The notes: generated by a model not told the origin, from the letters alone. DNA of 8,615 nucleotides from an uncultured Eubacteriales bacterium (GCA_934500855.1 CAKSUH010000049.1:1-8615), one strand, 5' to 3'; shown: positions 1 through 6,687, numbered from the stretch's first letter. Translations and numbers: made by a program.

Positions 1-59
1 TCCATGCGGTGAATCACCGAATCCGCAGGGTAGTATTGTCCGAAAGTGATTTTTTTCAT
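1..59 (-). CDS. ecfT: EcfT, energy-coupling factor transporter transmembrane component (N-terminus only)
   Basis: Only the first 19 complete codons are in the window; the gene runs off the left edge. The visible start reads MKKITFGQYYPADSVIHRM. This matches the typical EcfT opening, in which a short lead-in is followed by a G-Q-Y-Y-P-x-D-S-x-I-H-R motif. EcfT is the membrane scaffold that couples the two ATPases EcfA1 and EcfA2 to exchangeable substrate-binding S components. The ATG at 59-57 overlaps the TGA of ecfA2 as ATGA, so translational coupling is likely. A purine-rich Shine-Dalgarno stretch (GGGAGG) lies about 8 bases upstream, inside the ecfA2 end. The order A1-A2-T is the standard one. 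The call is firm despite the short fragment, because both the motif and the position agree. Confidence 0.88.
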   Translation of the reverse strand, partial: MKKITFGQYYPADSVIHRM

Positions 60-1024
60 TCCGCCGCCCTCCCTGCCGTTTTTTCAAGCAGGACCTCGCA
101 GGCACGGTCCACCGTATAGATATTTGCGGGCAGATCGAACCCCTGCTTGCGTAACATCGCGATCAGGCGCGTAATCTGCGGCACATCCAAGCCGCTTTCT
201 TCCAGTTTGTCTCCGTGTGAAAAGACTTCCTCGCGATCCCCCTGCAGAATCACCTTTGCGTTGGCGAGAACCACCACATCATCGCAATACTGCGCCATAT
301 CTTCCATGCTGTGGCTGACAATAACCACCGTGGAACCGGTCTTTTCCCGATAGGTGCGGATGCCTTCAAAAATCCAATCCCTGCCCTGCGGGTCAAGACC
401 TGCGGCGGGCTCATCGAGAATCAGAACTTCCGGGCGCATGGCAATCACGCCCGCAATGGCAATGCGGCGCTTCTGCCCGCCCGAGAGGTCGAACGGGGAG
501 CGGTCCAGCAGGTCGGGGGAAATCCCGCACCACTCGGCGGCTTCCCGCACGCGTGTGTCAATCTCCTCCTGATCCAGTCCCATATTGGTAGGACCATATG
601 CAATGTCCTTGCGGGCGGTTTCCTCAAACAGCTGATATTCGGGGTACTGCATCACCAATCCCACACGGAAGCAGAGTCGCTTGCGGCGGCGCTGAATCTC
701 CTCGCGGATCGCTTTTTTTGCCGCCCGGCGGGAAAGTCCCGCATATTCCGGCAGTTTTCGCCATTCGTTGTATACTTCGTCCGGCTCGGTATTGATGTCA
801 TAGCCGTCCAGCAGAATTTTACCGCTTGTCGGCTTTGCAAGACCGTTGAGCAACTGCATCATGGTCGACTTTCCGCTTCCCGTGTGCCCGATGACCCCGG
901 TAATGCGGTTTTCCCGGATCGCGATGCTGACATCATCCAACGCAACCTGACGGAACGGCGTTCCCTCGCCGTAAATATAGGTAATATGCTCCAGTACGAT
1001 TTTTTCCATCTTCGGGTCAATCAT
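56..1024 (-). CDS. ecfA2: EcfA2, energy-coupling factor transporter ATPase 2
   Basis: This is an ABC ATPase that, with EcfA1, forms the heterodimeric motor of group II ECF importers for vitamins and metals at the cytoplasmic membrane. Numbered from the 322-residue form, the visible motifs are Walker A GHTGSGKST at 46-54, Q-loop Q126, signature LSGGQ at 180-184, Walker B LILDEP with catalytic Glu205, and H-loop His238. The N-terminal VALDDVS and the MQYPEYQLFEET stretch are typical of EcfA2. An ATG at 1009 (MEKIVLEH) is an alternative start that fits the usual family N-terminus. The 1024 start has AAAGGA touching the ATG, while the 1009 start has it 14 bases away, so neither is clearly favoured. 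The upstream start overlaps the ecfA1 end by 8 bases. The region at 82-118 is longer and more basic than in the usual family member. Confidence 0.95.
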   Translation of the reverse strand: MIDPKMEKIVLEHITYIYGEGTPFRQVALDDVSIAIRENRITGVIGHTGSGKSTMMQLLNGLAKPTSGKILLDGYDINTEPDEVYNEWRKLPEYAGLSRRAAKKAIREEIQRRRKRLCFRVGLVMQYPEYQLFEETARKDIAYGPTNMGLDQEEIDTRVREAAEWCGISPDLLDRSPFDLSGGQKRRIAIAGVIAMRPEVLILDEPAAGLDPQGRDWIFEGIRTYREKTGSTVVIVSHSMEDMAQYCDDVVVLANAKVILQGDREEVFSHGDKLEESGLDVPQITRLIAMLRKQGFDLPANIYTVDRACEVLLEKTAGRAAE

Positions 1025-1931
1025 CCTTTCGGGATATTCCGCTCCTTACAAGCAGTTCCGCAAGTGCCGCGGCACACCCCTCCATGCTTGCGGCGTGGGA
1101 AACATCCAAATTCGCTCCCGCCGCGCGGAGTCTGTGCAGCAGTTCGGCACACTGCGGAACCTCCAGTCCCACGCGGACCAGTTCGTCCCGTCTCGCAAAC
1201 ACCTCGTCCGGAGTGCCGTCCATATAAACGCCGCCGTCGTTGATGACAACAACGCGATCCGCCTGCGCCGCCTCTTCCATGTAGTGCGTGATATTGAGGA
1301 CGGTCATGCCGTATTCGCGGTTGAGTTTGCGGATCATGTCCAACACCTCCCGCCGCCCGGACGGATCGAGCATCGCAGTGGATTCGTCAAAGATCACGCA
1401 TTCCGGCATCATGGCAATCACGCCCGCAATGGCAACGCGTTGTTTCTGTCCCCCCGAGAGCCTGTGCGGTTCATGATGCGCATATTCCGTCATGCCGACC
1501 GTTGCCAATGCACGGTCTACACGCTCACGCAATTCCGGATTCGGAACCCCGAGGTTTTCGGGTCCGAACGCCACATCCTCCTCCACAATCGTTGCAACCA
1601 GTTGGTTATCGGGGTTCTGAAAGACCATTCCGACCCGACGGCGGTGCGCAAACAGTTCCTCTTCGGTCATGTTTTCCGATTGAGACAGGTCCTTTCCGCC
1701 GATGACCAGTTTCCCGCCCGTCGGCTCCAACATCAGGTTGAGCAGCTTCGCAAAGGTGGATTTGCCGCTTCCGTTGTGTCCGAGAACCGCGACATATTCT
1801 CCGCGGCGGATGTCAAGACTGACATCGCGGAGCGCGGGGGTCGGGTCCGCCTCATCGCTCGGATAGGAAAAGGACAGGTGCTCGGTATGGATATAAATTT
1901 CGGATTCAGACACAGCTTCATTTCCTTTCAT
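1017..1931 (-). CDS. ecfA1: EcfA1, energy-coupling factor transporter ATPase 1
   Basis: This is the partner ATPase of EcfA2 in the shared ECF energizing module. From the chosen start (304 residues) the motifs are Walker A GHNGSGKST at 51-59, Q-loop Q105 in FQNPDNQLV, signature LSGGQ at 158-162, Walker B VIFDES with Glu183, D-loop MLDP at 187-190, and H-loop His216. The FQNPDNQ and DEST/MLDP forms are diagnostic of EcfA1 rather than EcfA2. The frame is open upstream to 2012, but that part lies over the methyltransferase gene and lies outside the normal family N-terminus. The ATG at 1931 overlaps the methyltransferase TGA as ATGA but has no clear Shine-Dalgarno. A GTG at 1913 has AAAGGA 9 bases upstream and is a serious alternative, giving a protein that begins at the SESEIYIH stretch. 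Confidence 0.95.
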   Translation of the reverse strand: MKGNEAVSESEIYIHTEHLSFSYPSDEADPTPALRDVSLDIRRGEYVAVLGHNGSGKSTFAKLLNLMLEPTGGKLVIGGKDLSQSENMTEEELFAHRRRVGMVFQNPDNQLVATIVEEDVAFGPENLGVPNPELRERVDRALATVGMTEYAHHEPHRLSGGQKQRVAIAGVIAMMPECVIFDESTAMLDPSGRREVLDMIRKLNREYGMTVLNITHYMEEAAQADRVVVINDGGVYMDGTPDEVFARRDELVRVGLEVPQCAELLHRLRAAGANLDVSHAASMEGCAAALAELLVRSGISRKDD

Positions 1932-2794
1932 TTTGCTCGGAACCAACGCGAGGAGGCTCCGCACGGCAGAAATCCGCCGCTTTCGCGCACACGCAGACCC
2001 AACTCCCCGCATTCGAGCGTTCCGCCGTATCTCCTCCTGACCCGCAGATCAAGCAGATACTGCATGGTCAGCGGCGAAAGCCCCGTGGTGTAGGAGTTGA
2101 CCAGAAAGAACAGCGGGTCGTCGGAAAGAAGTTGCGCCGCAAGCGAAATCAGCCCGTCCACACTGTCCTCCAGCTTCCAGACCTCGCCCCCCGGACCTCT
2201 GCCGTAGGACGGCGGGTCCATGATGATTCCGTCATAGTGATTGCCGCGGCGGATTTCCCGTTCGACAAATTTTTTGCAGTCATCCACAATCCAGCGGATC
2301 GGCGCATCGGCAAGCCCCGAAAGCTGTGCGTTTTCCCGCGCCTGCGCAACAATTCCTTTTGCCGCGTCAACATGAACGACCGACGCGCCCGCCGCCGCTG
2401 CGGCAAGCGTTGCGCCGCCCGTGTAGGCGAACAGGTTCAGAACCCTGACGGGGCGGTTTGCCTGTCGGATCAGTCCGCCGAACCAATCCCAGTTCGCCGC
2501 CTGCTCGGGGAACAGTCCCGTATGCTTGAAGCCCATCGGGCGCAGGAGAAAGCGCAGTTCTCCGTAGCCGATCTGCCAGCTTTCGGGCAGGTCGTTCTTC
2601 ACCCACGCGCCTCCGCCCGAGGAGGAACGGCGGTAGATTCCGTCCGCCCGCTTCCATGCGGGATGCTTTGCTTCCCCGTGCCAGATGATCTGCGGGTCGG
2701 GGCGGATGAGGATCAGATTTCCCCAACGCTCCAGTCGCTCTCCGTCCGATGTATCAAGAAGCTCATACTCTTTCCAGTTTTCCGCGCTCCACAT
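1928..2794 (-). CDS. Class I SAM-dependent methyltransferase, RlmI/COG1092-like without PUA domain
   Basis: This is a 288-residue Rossmann-fold methyltransferase. It has the SAM-binding motif I LNLFAYTGG at 119-127, an acidic residue after strand 2 (Asp143 in VVHVDAAKG), DDCKKF at 171-176, and the motif IV DPPSYGRG at 193-200. FAYTGG together with DPPSYGRG is characteristic of the family that contains the 23S rRNA cytosine methyltransferase RlmI. RlmI itself is near 400 residues and starts with an RNA-binding PUA domain. This protein is shorter and has a W-rich N-terminal segment instead, so the substrate is inferred to be RNA but is not proven. The start has AAAGGA 7 bases upstream of the ATG. 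It lies 12 bases after ruvC and overlaps ecfA1 by 4 bases, so it is co-transcribed with both. Confidence 0.85.
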   Translation of the reverse strand: MWSAENWKEYELLDTSDGERLERWGNLILIRPDPQIIWHGEAKHPAWKRADGIYRRSSSGGGAWVKNDLPESWQIGYGELRFLLRPMGFKHTGLFPEQAANWDWFGGLIRQANRPVRVLNLFAYTGGATLAAAAAGASVVHVDAAKGIVAQARENAQLSGLADAPIRWIVDDCKKFVEREIRRGNHYDGIIMDPPSYGRGPGGEVWKLEDSVDGLISLAAQLLSDDPLFFLVNSYTTGLSPLTMQYLLDLRVRRRYGGTLECGELGLRVRESGGFLPCGASSRWFRAK

Positions 2795-2806
2795 ACGGTT
2801 GTCCTT

Positions 2807-3313
2807 TCAGATGGTGTTTTTGTTATAGTAAGACGCAATCCGCGACGCGCCGCAGTGGGCGTGGCAGATCGCAAGTGCCAATGCGTCCGCCGTATCGTCG
2901 GGTTTTGGCGGCTCGCGCAGAGCAAGAATGCGCGTCACCATGGCGATGACCTGCGCTTTTTCGGCTTTTCCGTATCCGACCACCGCCTGCTTGACCTGAA
3001 GCGGCGTATATTCCTGCATGGGAACCCCCGCCTGTCTTGCGCTGAGCAGAATGACACCCCGCGCCTCCGCCACGCGGATACCCGTGGTAATGTTGGTGTT
3101 GAAGAACAGCTCCTCAACCGACATGGCGTCCGGACGGTAGGTTTCAAGCAATTCCCGCATTCCGTCCCAGATCAGGGAAAGCCTGTCCTCTGTCGGAATG
3201 CCCGCAGGCGTCCGCAGAGCGCCGTAGGCTACGGTATGAAATTTTGACGCGTTGTATTCCACGACTCCCCATCCGATGATGGCAAGTCCCGGGTCGATTC
3301 CGAGAATTCTCAT
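2807..3313 (-). CDS. ruvC: RuvC, Holliday junction resolvase (crossover junction endodeoxyribonuclease)
   Basis: RuvC is a dimeric metal-dependent nuclease that cuts Holliday junctions symmetrically after RuvAB branch migration. The 168-residue length is normal for the family. The four acidic catalytic positions of the RNase H fold are visible: Asp7 in GIDPG, Glu67 in SVEELFF, and Asp140 and Asp143 in DDTADALALAICH. The FNTNITTGIRVAEARGV stretch at 71-87 and the QVKQAVVGYGKAEKAQV stretch are classic RuvC. The ATG at 3313 starts the protein directly at MRILGIDPG, and AGGGCGGTGA lies just upstream. It is the first gene of the leftward operon, about 25 bases behind a consensus promoter. Its functional partners ruvA and ruvB are in the opposite, rightward operon. 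Confidence 0.97.
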   Translation of the reverse strand: MRILGIDPGLAIIGWGVVEYNASKFHTVAYGALRTPAGIPTEDRLSLIWDGMRELLETYRPDAMSVEELFFNTNITTGIRVAEARGVILLSARQAGVPMQEYTPLQVKQAVVGYGKAEKAQVIAMVTRILALREPPKPDDTADALALAICHAHCGASRIASYYNKNTI

Positions 3314-3344
3314 GCATTCACCGCCCTATGATAATCCAGTCTCT

Positions 3345-3373
3345 ATTATACCACATTCTCCCGCCGATGTCAA
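3345..3373 (-). promoter_or_regulatory. Consensus sigma-A promoter for the ruvC-methyltransferase-ecfA1A2T operon
   Basis: Read on the minus strand, a perfect -35 TTGACA (3373-3368) and a perfect -10 TATAAT (3350-3345) are separated by exactly 17 bases. Transcription would start near 3338, leaving a leader of about 25 bases before the ruvC ATG. An exact consensus in both hexamers at ideal spacing is strong evidence, though activity is inferred. Confidence 0.9.
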
Positions 3374-3374
3374 A

Positions 3375-3399
3375 CAAATTATCATTTGAATTGTAAATT
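3375..3399. other. AT-rich block with small inverted repeats between the divergent promoters
   Basis: CAAAT (3375-3379) and ATTTG (3384-3388) form an inverted repeat with a 4-base spacer, and AATT-GTA-AATT follows at 3389-3399. The block lies immediately upstream of the leftward -35. It could be an UP element or a weak operator. AT-rich DNA makes such repeats by chance, so this is tentative. Confidence 0.25.
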
Positions 3400-3423
3400 T
3401 TAGCGGAAAGTGCGAATTTGCGG

Positions 3424-3452
3424 TTTACAGCGCTTTCTTTTTATGGTATAAT
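3424..3452 (+). promoter_or_regulatory. Near-consensus sigma-A promoter for the DUF951-YfhO-ruvAB operon
   Basis: The -35 TTTACA (3424-3429, 5 of 6 matches) and the -10 TATAAT (3447-3452, perfect) are separated by 17 bases. The predicted start is near 3459, with a leader of about 44 bases before the ATG at 3503. The -35 lies about 50 bases from the -35 of the divergent ruvC promoter. Confidence 0.88.
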
Positions 3453-3456
3453 AATC

Positions 3457-3478
3457 TTGTATTTGTTACAATTTGTTA
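3457..3478. promoter_or_regulatory. Possible operator at the rightward transcription start
   Basis: An inverted repeat, TTGTA (3457-3461), 5-base spacer, TACAA (3467-3471), covers the predicted start site. It overlaps two direct copies of ATTTGTTA at 3461-3468 and 3471-3478, spaced 10 bases apart, about one helical turn. The position and phasing fit a repressor site, but no matching regulator is in the window. No LexA/DinR-type GAAC-N4-GTTC box was seen here. Confidence 0.35.
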
Positions 3479-3502
3479 TTTACGGAAAGGCAGGCGGTCT
3501 GA

Positions 3503-3727
3503 ATGGCGGAAATTCCGCTTTTGCGTGCGGGTGATACCCTCGTGTTGCGAAAAAAGCATCCCTGCGGCGGGGATCGGTTTGCGTTGCTGCGCGTCGGCGC
3601 GCAGGTCAGGCTCAGGTGTCTGACCTGCGGTCACGATATGGTCATGGACCGACTGAAACTCGAAAAAGCGATCAAACAGCATCTTCCGTGCGCCGACACG
3701 AAGCAGAAAGGAACCGAAAAGCCATGA
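3503..3727 (+). CDS. DUF951 family small protein, putative zinc-binding
   Basis: This 74-residue protein matches the DUF951 pattern. It has an N-terminal GDTLVLRKKHPCGG segment (10-23), the stretch LLRVGAQVRLRCLTCGH (28-44), and a DRLKLEKAIK helix (49-58). Cys21 in HPCG and Cys39, Cys42 and His44 in CLTCGH look like a metal-binding knuckle; this is inferred from the residues. The family is widespread in Firmicutes, and I know of no established function. The basic, compact character with a Cys cluster suggests nucleic-acid or ribosome association, but nothing here proves it. The ATG at 3503 has AGGCGG 5 bases upstream and a GGAAAGG stretch further back. It is the first gene of the rightward operon, and its TGA overlaps the next ATG as ATGA. 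Confidence 0.88.
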   Translation: MAEIPLLRAGDTLVLRKKHPCGGDRFALLRVGAQVRLRCLTCGHDMVMDRLKLEKAIKQHLPCADTKQKGTEKP

Positions 3728-6207
3728 ACCGTCCTGTAAACCGAACCGTACAAGCGCTTCTGCCCGCCGAAGGACAAGCCGAAAAGCACCGCTTCCGCGA
3801 TTGGGGCTACCTGCTGCTTTGTATGCTCATTCCCGCGGTCGTCATGTACCTGATCTATTTCTCCCGCGAGCTTTACCCGCTCGGAGACGGCAGCGTTCTC
3901 GTTCTCGATCTCAACGGGCAGTATGTTTGGTTCTTTGAAGCTTTGCGGAACTTCGTTCACGGAGACGCGGATCTGCTCTACTCCTTTTCCCGCGCGCTCG
4001 GCGGTGAATTCCTCGGCATTTACGCCTACTATCTCGCCAGCCCGCTTTCCTATCTGCTCGCGCTCTTCCCGCAGGATCGGATGCTTGAGGGACTGCTCTT
4101 CCTGTTCCTGCTCAAAACCGCGCTCTGCGGCGGCTCATTCGGGCTTTATATGCACAAGACTTCCCGAAAGCCGAACAAAGCCGCAATCGTGGTATTCGCC
4201 ACCTGCTATGCGCTCTCGGCTTACGGCATTGTCCAACAGCATAACACCATGTGGATTGATGCAATGATGTGGTTGCCGATGATCACGCTCGGAATGGAAG
4301 CGCTGATCAAGAAGGGCAAATTCCGCCTCTATACCGTTTCTCTGGCGATTACCCTGTTCAGCAACTTCTATATCGGCTACATGGTCTGCATCTACTGCTT
4401 CTTTTACTTTTTCCTCTGCTATTTCGGGCATTCCGAGAACCGCGAGCATAACCCGGACAACGAATGTTGCCACTTCATCCGCTCCGGTTTGCGCGTGGCG
4501 TTTTGGTCCCTGCTTGCCGTCGGAATCGCGGCGGTCATTCTGCTCGGCGCTTACTACTCGCTCAGCTTCGGGAAGAGTACTTTCTCCACAACCAAATGGG
4601 TCTGGAGTTTCAATTTCGACATTCTCGATCTGCTCTATAAATTCCTGCCGTCCTCCTACGATACCGTGCGCCCGGCGGGTTATCCGTTCGTCTATTGCGG
4701 CGTGCTGACCCTGCTCCTGATTCCCTCCTATTTCCTCTCCCGCAAGTATCCCATGCGGCAGAAGATTGCGGCGGCGCTCTTTATCTTTCTGTTCGTTGCC
4801 TCTTTCTCTCTCTCGGTTCCCGACCTGCTTTGGCACGGCTTCCAGCGCCCGAACTGGCTCAATTACCGCTACAGCTTCATGCTTTGCTTCATTCTCACGG
4901 TGCTTGCCTGCCGCGCAATGAACGAGTTCGACAGCGTATCGCTCAAAACCGTTGCGGGGACGGGCGGAATTCTCGCTCTGCTTTGCGTGATTCTGCAGAA
5001 GTATGCCGACCCGGACAACGAGTATCTCGCGCCCAACGATTATACCTGCATCTGGTTTACGCTGATTCTGATTGCCGTCTGGCTTGCGGTGCTGGGACTT
5101 TACCGCTCGCGGAAAGACAAGCAGGTCATCAGCGTGGCGATGGTTGCGGTGGTTGCAATCGAATGCTTCCTCAACGGGCTTTGGTGCATGACCGCGCTGG
5201 ATAACGATGTGGTTTACTCCAGATACAGCTACTATAACAACTATCTGAACCGCACGCGCCCGATTGTGGAAACCGTGCAGGAAAGCGACAAGAGCTTTTA
5301 CCGCATGGAAAAGACCATCCACCGCAAACTCAATGACAACATGGCGCTGAACATCCGCGGACTTTCGGGGTCAACCTCCACGCTCAATCAGGAAACCATC
5401 AAGTTTCTTGACAAAATGGGCTACAGCTCCATGTCGCATTGGTCCAAATATCTCGGCGGAACCCCGATCAACGATTCCCTGCTCGGCTTGAAATATATTA
5501 TTTCCGGCACCGGCTCCGCCTCACAGGTCTATTGGTACGAAGCCTATCGCTCCGATACCGTATACGGCTACACCGCCTACCGAAACCCCTACGCTCTTTC
5601 GCTTGCCTACGGCGTGAGCGACAGTCTGCTTGATTTCGAATTGGGCTACAAGCCTGTTGAACCGAAGGAGGACGAAAAGAAGGACGGCGCGGATGAGGAA
5701 AAGAAACCCGAGGACGCAAGCAAAATCGGAAGTGCAATAGACAACCTGAAAGCCTTTATCAACGGCAAACTCGGAATTGACGAAACAATCCGCAATGCCG
5801 AGTACACCGATCCCTACTACACGCCCTTTACGCGGCTGAACGCCATGGTCGCGGCAATGCTCGGAGACAAGAGCGCAGACCTGTTTGTCCCCGTGAAGGT
5901 CACGCAGAGCGATATCGGCTTGGGTGCGCCCTACTATGCGGAAAAACATACCTGCTACAGCAGTGTTTCGGATTCCTCGGTTGTCACCTATCGCTTTACC
6001 GTGCCGAAAGACGGCGAGGTGTTCTTCTATCTGCCCACCAAATATCCGCGTGAGGTCACGCTGTCCCTGACAAACAACACAACCGATGACTATACCGAGT
6101 GCGGAAAATGGGGAACCGGCGAAAACCTTCGGATCGTATCGCTCGGCATACATTCCGAGGGCGAGGAGCTGACCCTGCGAATGACGCCGACAGGAAAGGA
6201 TCTCTAA
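3724..6207 (+). CDS. YfhO-family membrane protein, main part, ending at a premature in-frame TAA
   Basis: This 827-residue polytopic membrane protein resembles B. subtilis YfhO. That protein is implicated in lipoteichoic acid glycosylation and is thought to be a GT-C-type transferase using lipid-linked sugars. Helices are visible around 28-46, 100-115, 119-136, 155-170, 176-192, 202-234, 258-280, 322-338, 347-365, 383-398, 410-425, 441-460 and 466-485. A large extracytoplasmic domain follows from about 495. Family signatures include VLDLNGQY near 60-67 (Asp62 is a candidate catalytic residue), GEFLGIYAYYLASPLSYL at 94-111, and MWIDAMMWLPM at 176-186. A highly charged Glu/Lys linker lies at 644-663. 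The ATG at 3724 overlaps the DUF951 stop; the frame is open back to 3616, but that part lies inside DUF951. The protein lacks the expected C-terminal end, which continues in the same frame after the TAA. Confidence 0.87.
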   Translation: MNRPVNRTVQALLPAEGQAEKHRFRDWGYLLLCMLIPAVVMYLIYFSRELYPLGDGSVLVLDLNGQYVWFFEALRNFVHGDADLLYSFSRALGGEFLGIYAYYLASPLSYLLALFPQDRMLEGLLFLFLLKTALCGGSFGLYMHKTSRKPNKAAIVVFATCYALSAYGIVQQHNTMWIDAMMWLPMITLGMEALIKKGKFRLYTVSLAITLFSNFYIGYMVCIYCFFYFFLCYFGHSENREHNPDNECCHFIRSGLRVAFWSLLAVGIAAVILLGAYYSLSFGKSTFSTTKWVWSFNFDILDLLYKFLPSSYDTVRPAGYPFVYCGVLTLLLIPSYFLSRKYPMRQKIAAALFIFLFVASFSLSVPDLLWHGFQRPNWLNYRYSFMLCFILTVLACRAMNEFDSVSLKTVAGTGGILALLCVILQKYADPDNEYLAPNDYTCIWFTLILIAVWLAVLGLYRSRKDKQVISVAMVAVVAIECFLNGLWCMTALDNDVVYSRYSYYNNYLNRTRPIVETVQESDKSFYRMEKTIHRKLNDNMALNIRGLSGSTSTLNQETIKFLDKMGYSSMSHWSKYLGGTPINDSLLGLKYIISGTGSASQVYWYEAYRSDTVYGYTAYRNPYALSLAYGVSDSLLDFELGYKPVEPKEDEKKDGADEEKKPEDASKIGSAIDNLKAFINGKLGIDETIRNAEYTDPYYTPFTRLNAMVAAMLGDKSADLFVPVKVTQSDIGLGAPYYAEKHTCYSSVSDSSVVTYRFTVPKDGEVFFYLPTKYPREVTLSLTNNTTDDYTECGKWGTGENLRIVSLGIHSEGEELTLRMTPTGKDL
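6205..6207 (+). other. Premature in-frame TAA inside the YfhO-family gene
   Basis: Codon 828 of the frame starting at 3724 is TAA. Codons from 6208 onward stay open in the same frame to the TAA at 6679-6681, and they encode recognisable YfhO C-terminal sequence. A single base change from a Tyr codon (TAT or TAC) is the simplest cause. An extra A near 6206 compensated by a lost C near 6217 would read L-Y-V-S-G-P-E-P-T-I-A across the junction and is also possible. Confidence 0.75.
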
Positions 6208-6234
6208 TGTGTCAGGTCCGAACCGACGATTGCC

Positions 6235-6681
6235 ATGATCGACAAAGAGGCGTTCGAGGACGCTTTTGCACGCCTCGCGTCCGACCAATTCCTCATCAAG
6301 GACTATACCGAGCATTCGTTCGACGGCACGCTGACCACAAGTCGCGACAATGAATTGATCCTGACCACGCTCGCCTACGATTCGGGCTGGAAGGTCACCG
6401 TAGACGGCAAGGAAGTCGAAACCGTGAAGGCACTCGGCGCGCTGGTTGCGTTCCGTGTGGACGGAGACGCAGGCACGCACGATATTCAGATGGTTTACCG
6501 TCCGCGAACCTTGGTGTTGGGACTGACGATTTCGGGCATTTCGGTTCTTCTTTTCCTTGCCCTGCTCATCTTCTCCCCCGTTCTGCGGCGGGTTCCCGTC
6601 CTGCGCGGCGTGGTTTCCACGGTCCCACGCAAAAAGCAGCAACAAACGGAGCGGGATGCAGACCGTTCCCGAAAGGAGTAA
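6235..6681 (+). CDS. C-terminal fragment of the split YfhO-family gene
   Basis: This in-frame continuation of the YfhO-family gene gives 148 residues from the first ATG, or 157 codons counting from 6208. It carries the family's C-terminal features: a helical DKEAFEDAFARLASDQF segment (3-19), a beta-rich extracytoplasmic module with DSGWKVTVDGKEVE at 49-62, the MVYRPRTL stretch, and one final membrane helix at about 92-114. The cytoplasmic tail is rich in Lys, Arg and Gln. The ATG at 6235 has no Shine-Dalgarno, which argues against an independent gene. On its own it would be a single-span fragment with no signal peptide. It is best read as the tail of a disrupted gene whose full length would be about 985 residues. 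Its last codons supply the AAAGGAG ribosome-binding site of ruvA. Confidence 0.75.
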   Translation: MIDKEAFEDAFARLASDQFLIKDYTEHSFDGTLTTSRDNELILTTLAYDSGWKVTVDGKEVETVKALGALVAFRVDGDAGTHDIQMVYRPRTLVLGLTISGISVLLFLALLIFSPVLRRVPVLRGVVSTVPRKKQQQTERDADRSRKE

Positions 6682-6687
6682 CCTCTT

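Noticed and set aside
1932..2012. N-terminal extension of EcfA1 by 27 residues
   Set aside because: The extension lies inside the methyltransferase gene, does not look like the family N-terminus, and the overlapping ATG at 1931 or GTG at 1913 is a better start.
311..3247. Long open frames on the plus strand opposite ecfA2, ecfA1, the methyltransferase and ruvC (up to about 370 codons)
   Set aside because: They mirror strongly supported genes on the other strand, show no recognisable domains, and are rich in Arg, His and Pro. They reflect codon bias of the real genes.
3314..3502. LexA/DinR SOS box or a riboswitch in the divergent intergenic region
   Set aside because: No GAAC-N4-GTTC type palindrome was found, and the leaders of about 25 and 44 bases are too short for a riboswitch.
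3616..3723. N-terminal extension of the YfhO-family protein by 36 residues
   Set aside because: It is an out-of-frame reading of the conserved DUF951 Cys cluster; the ATGA overlap at 3724 is the natural start.
6207..6353. Small frame starting at the ATG overlapping the premature TAA (TAATG) with a good AGGAAAGGA site upstream
   Set aside because: It reads out of frame through the conserved YfhO C-terminal sequence and gives a short, Arg-rich product without features. The Shine-Dalgarno match is probably chance, though it could cause spurious initiation.
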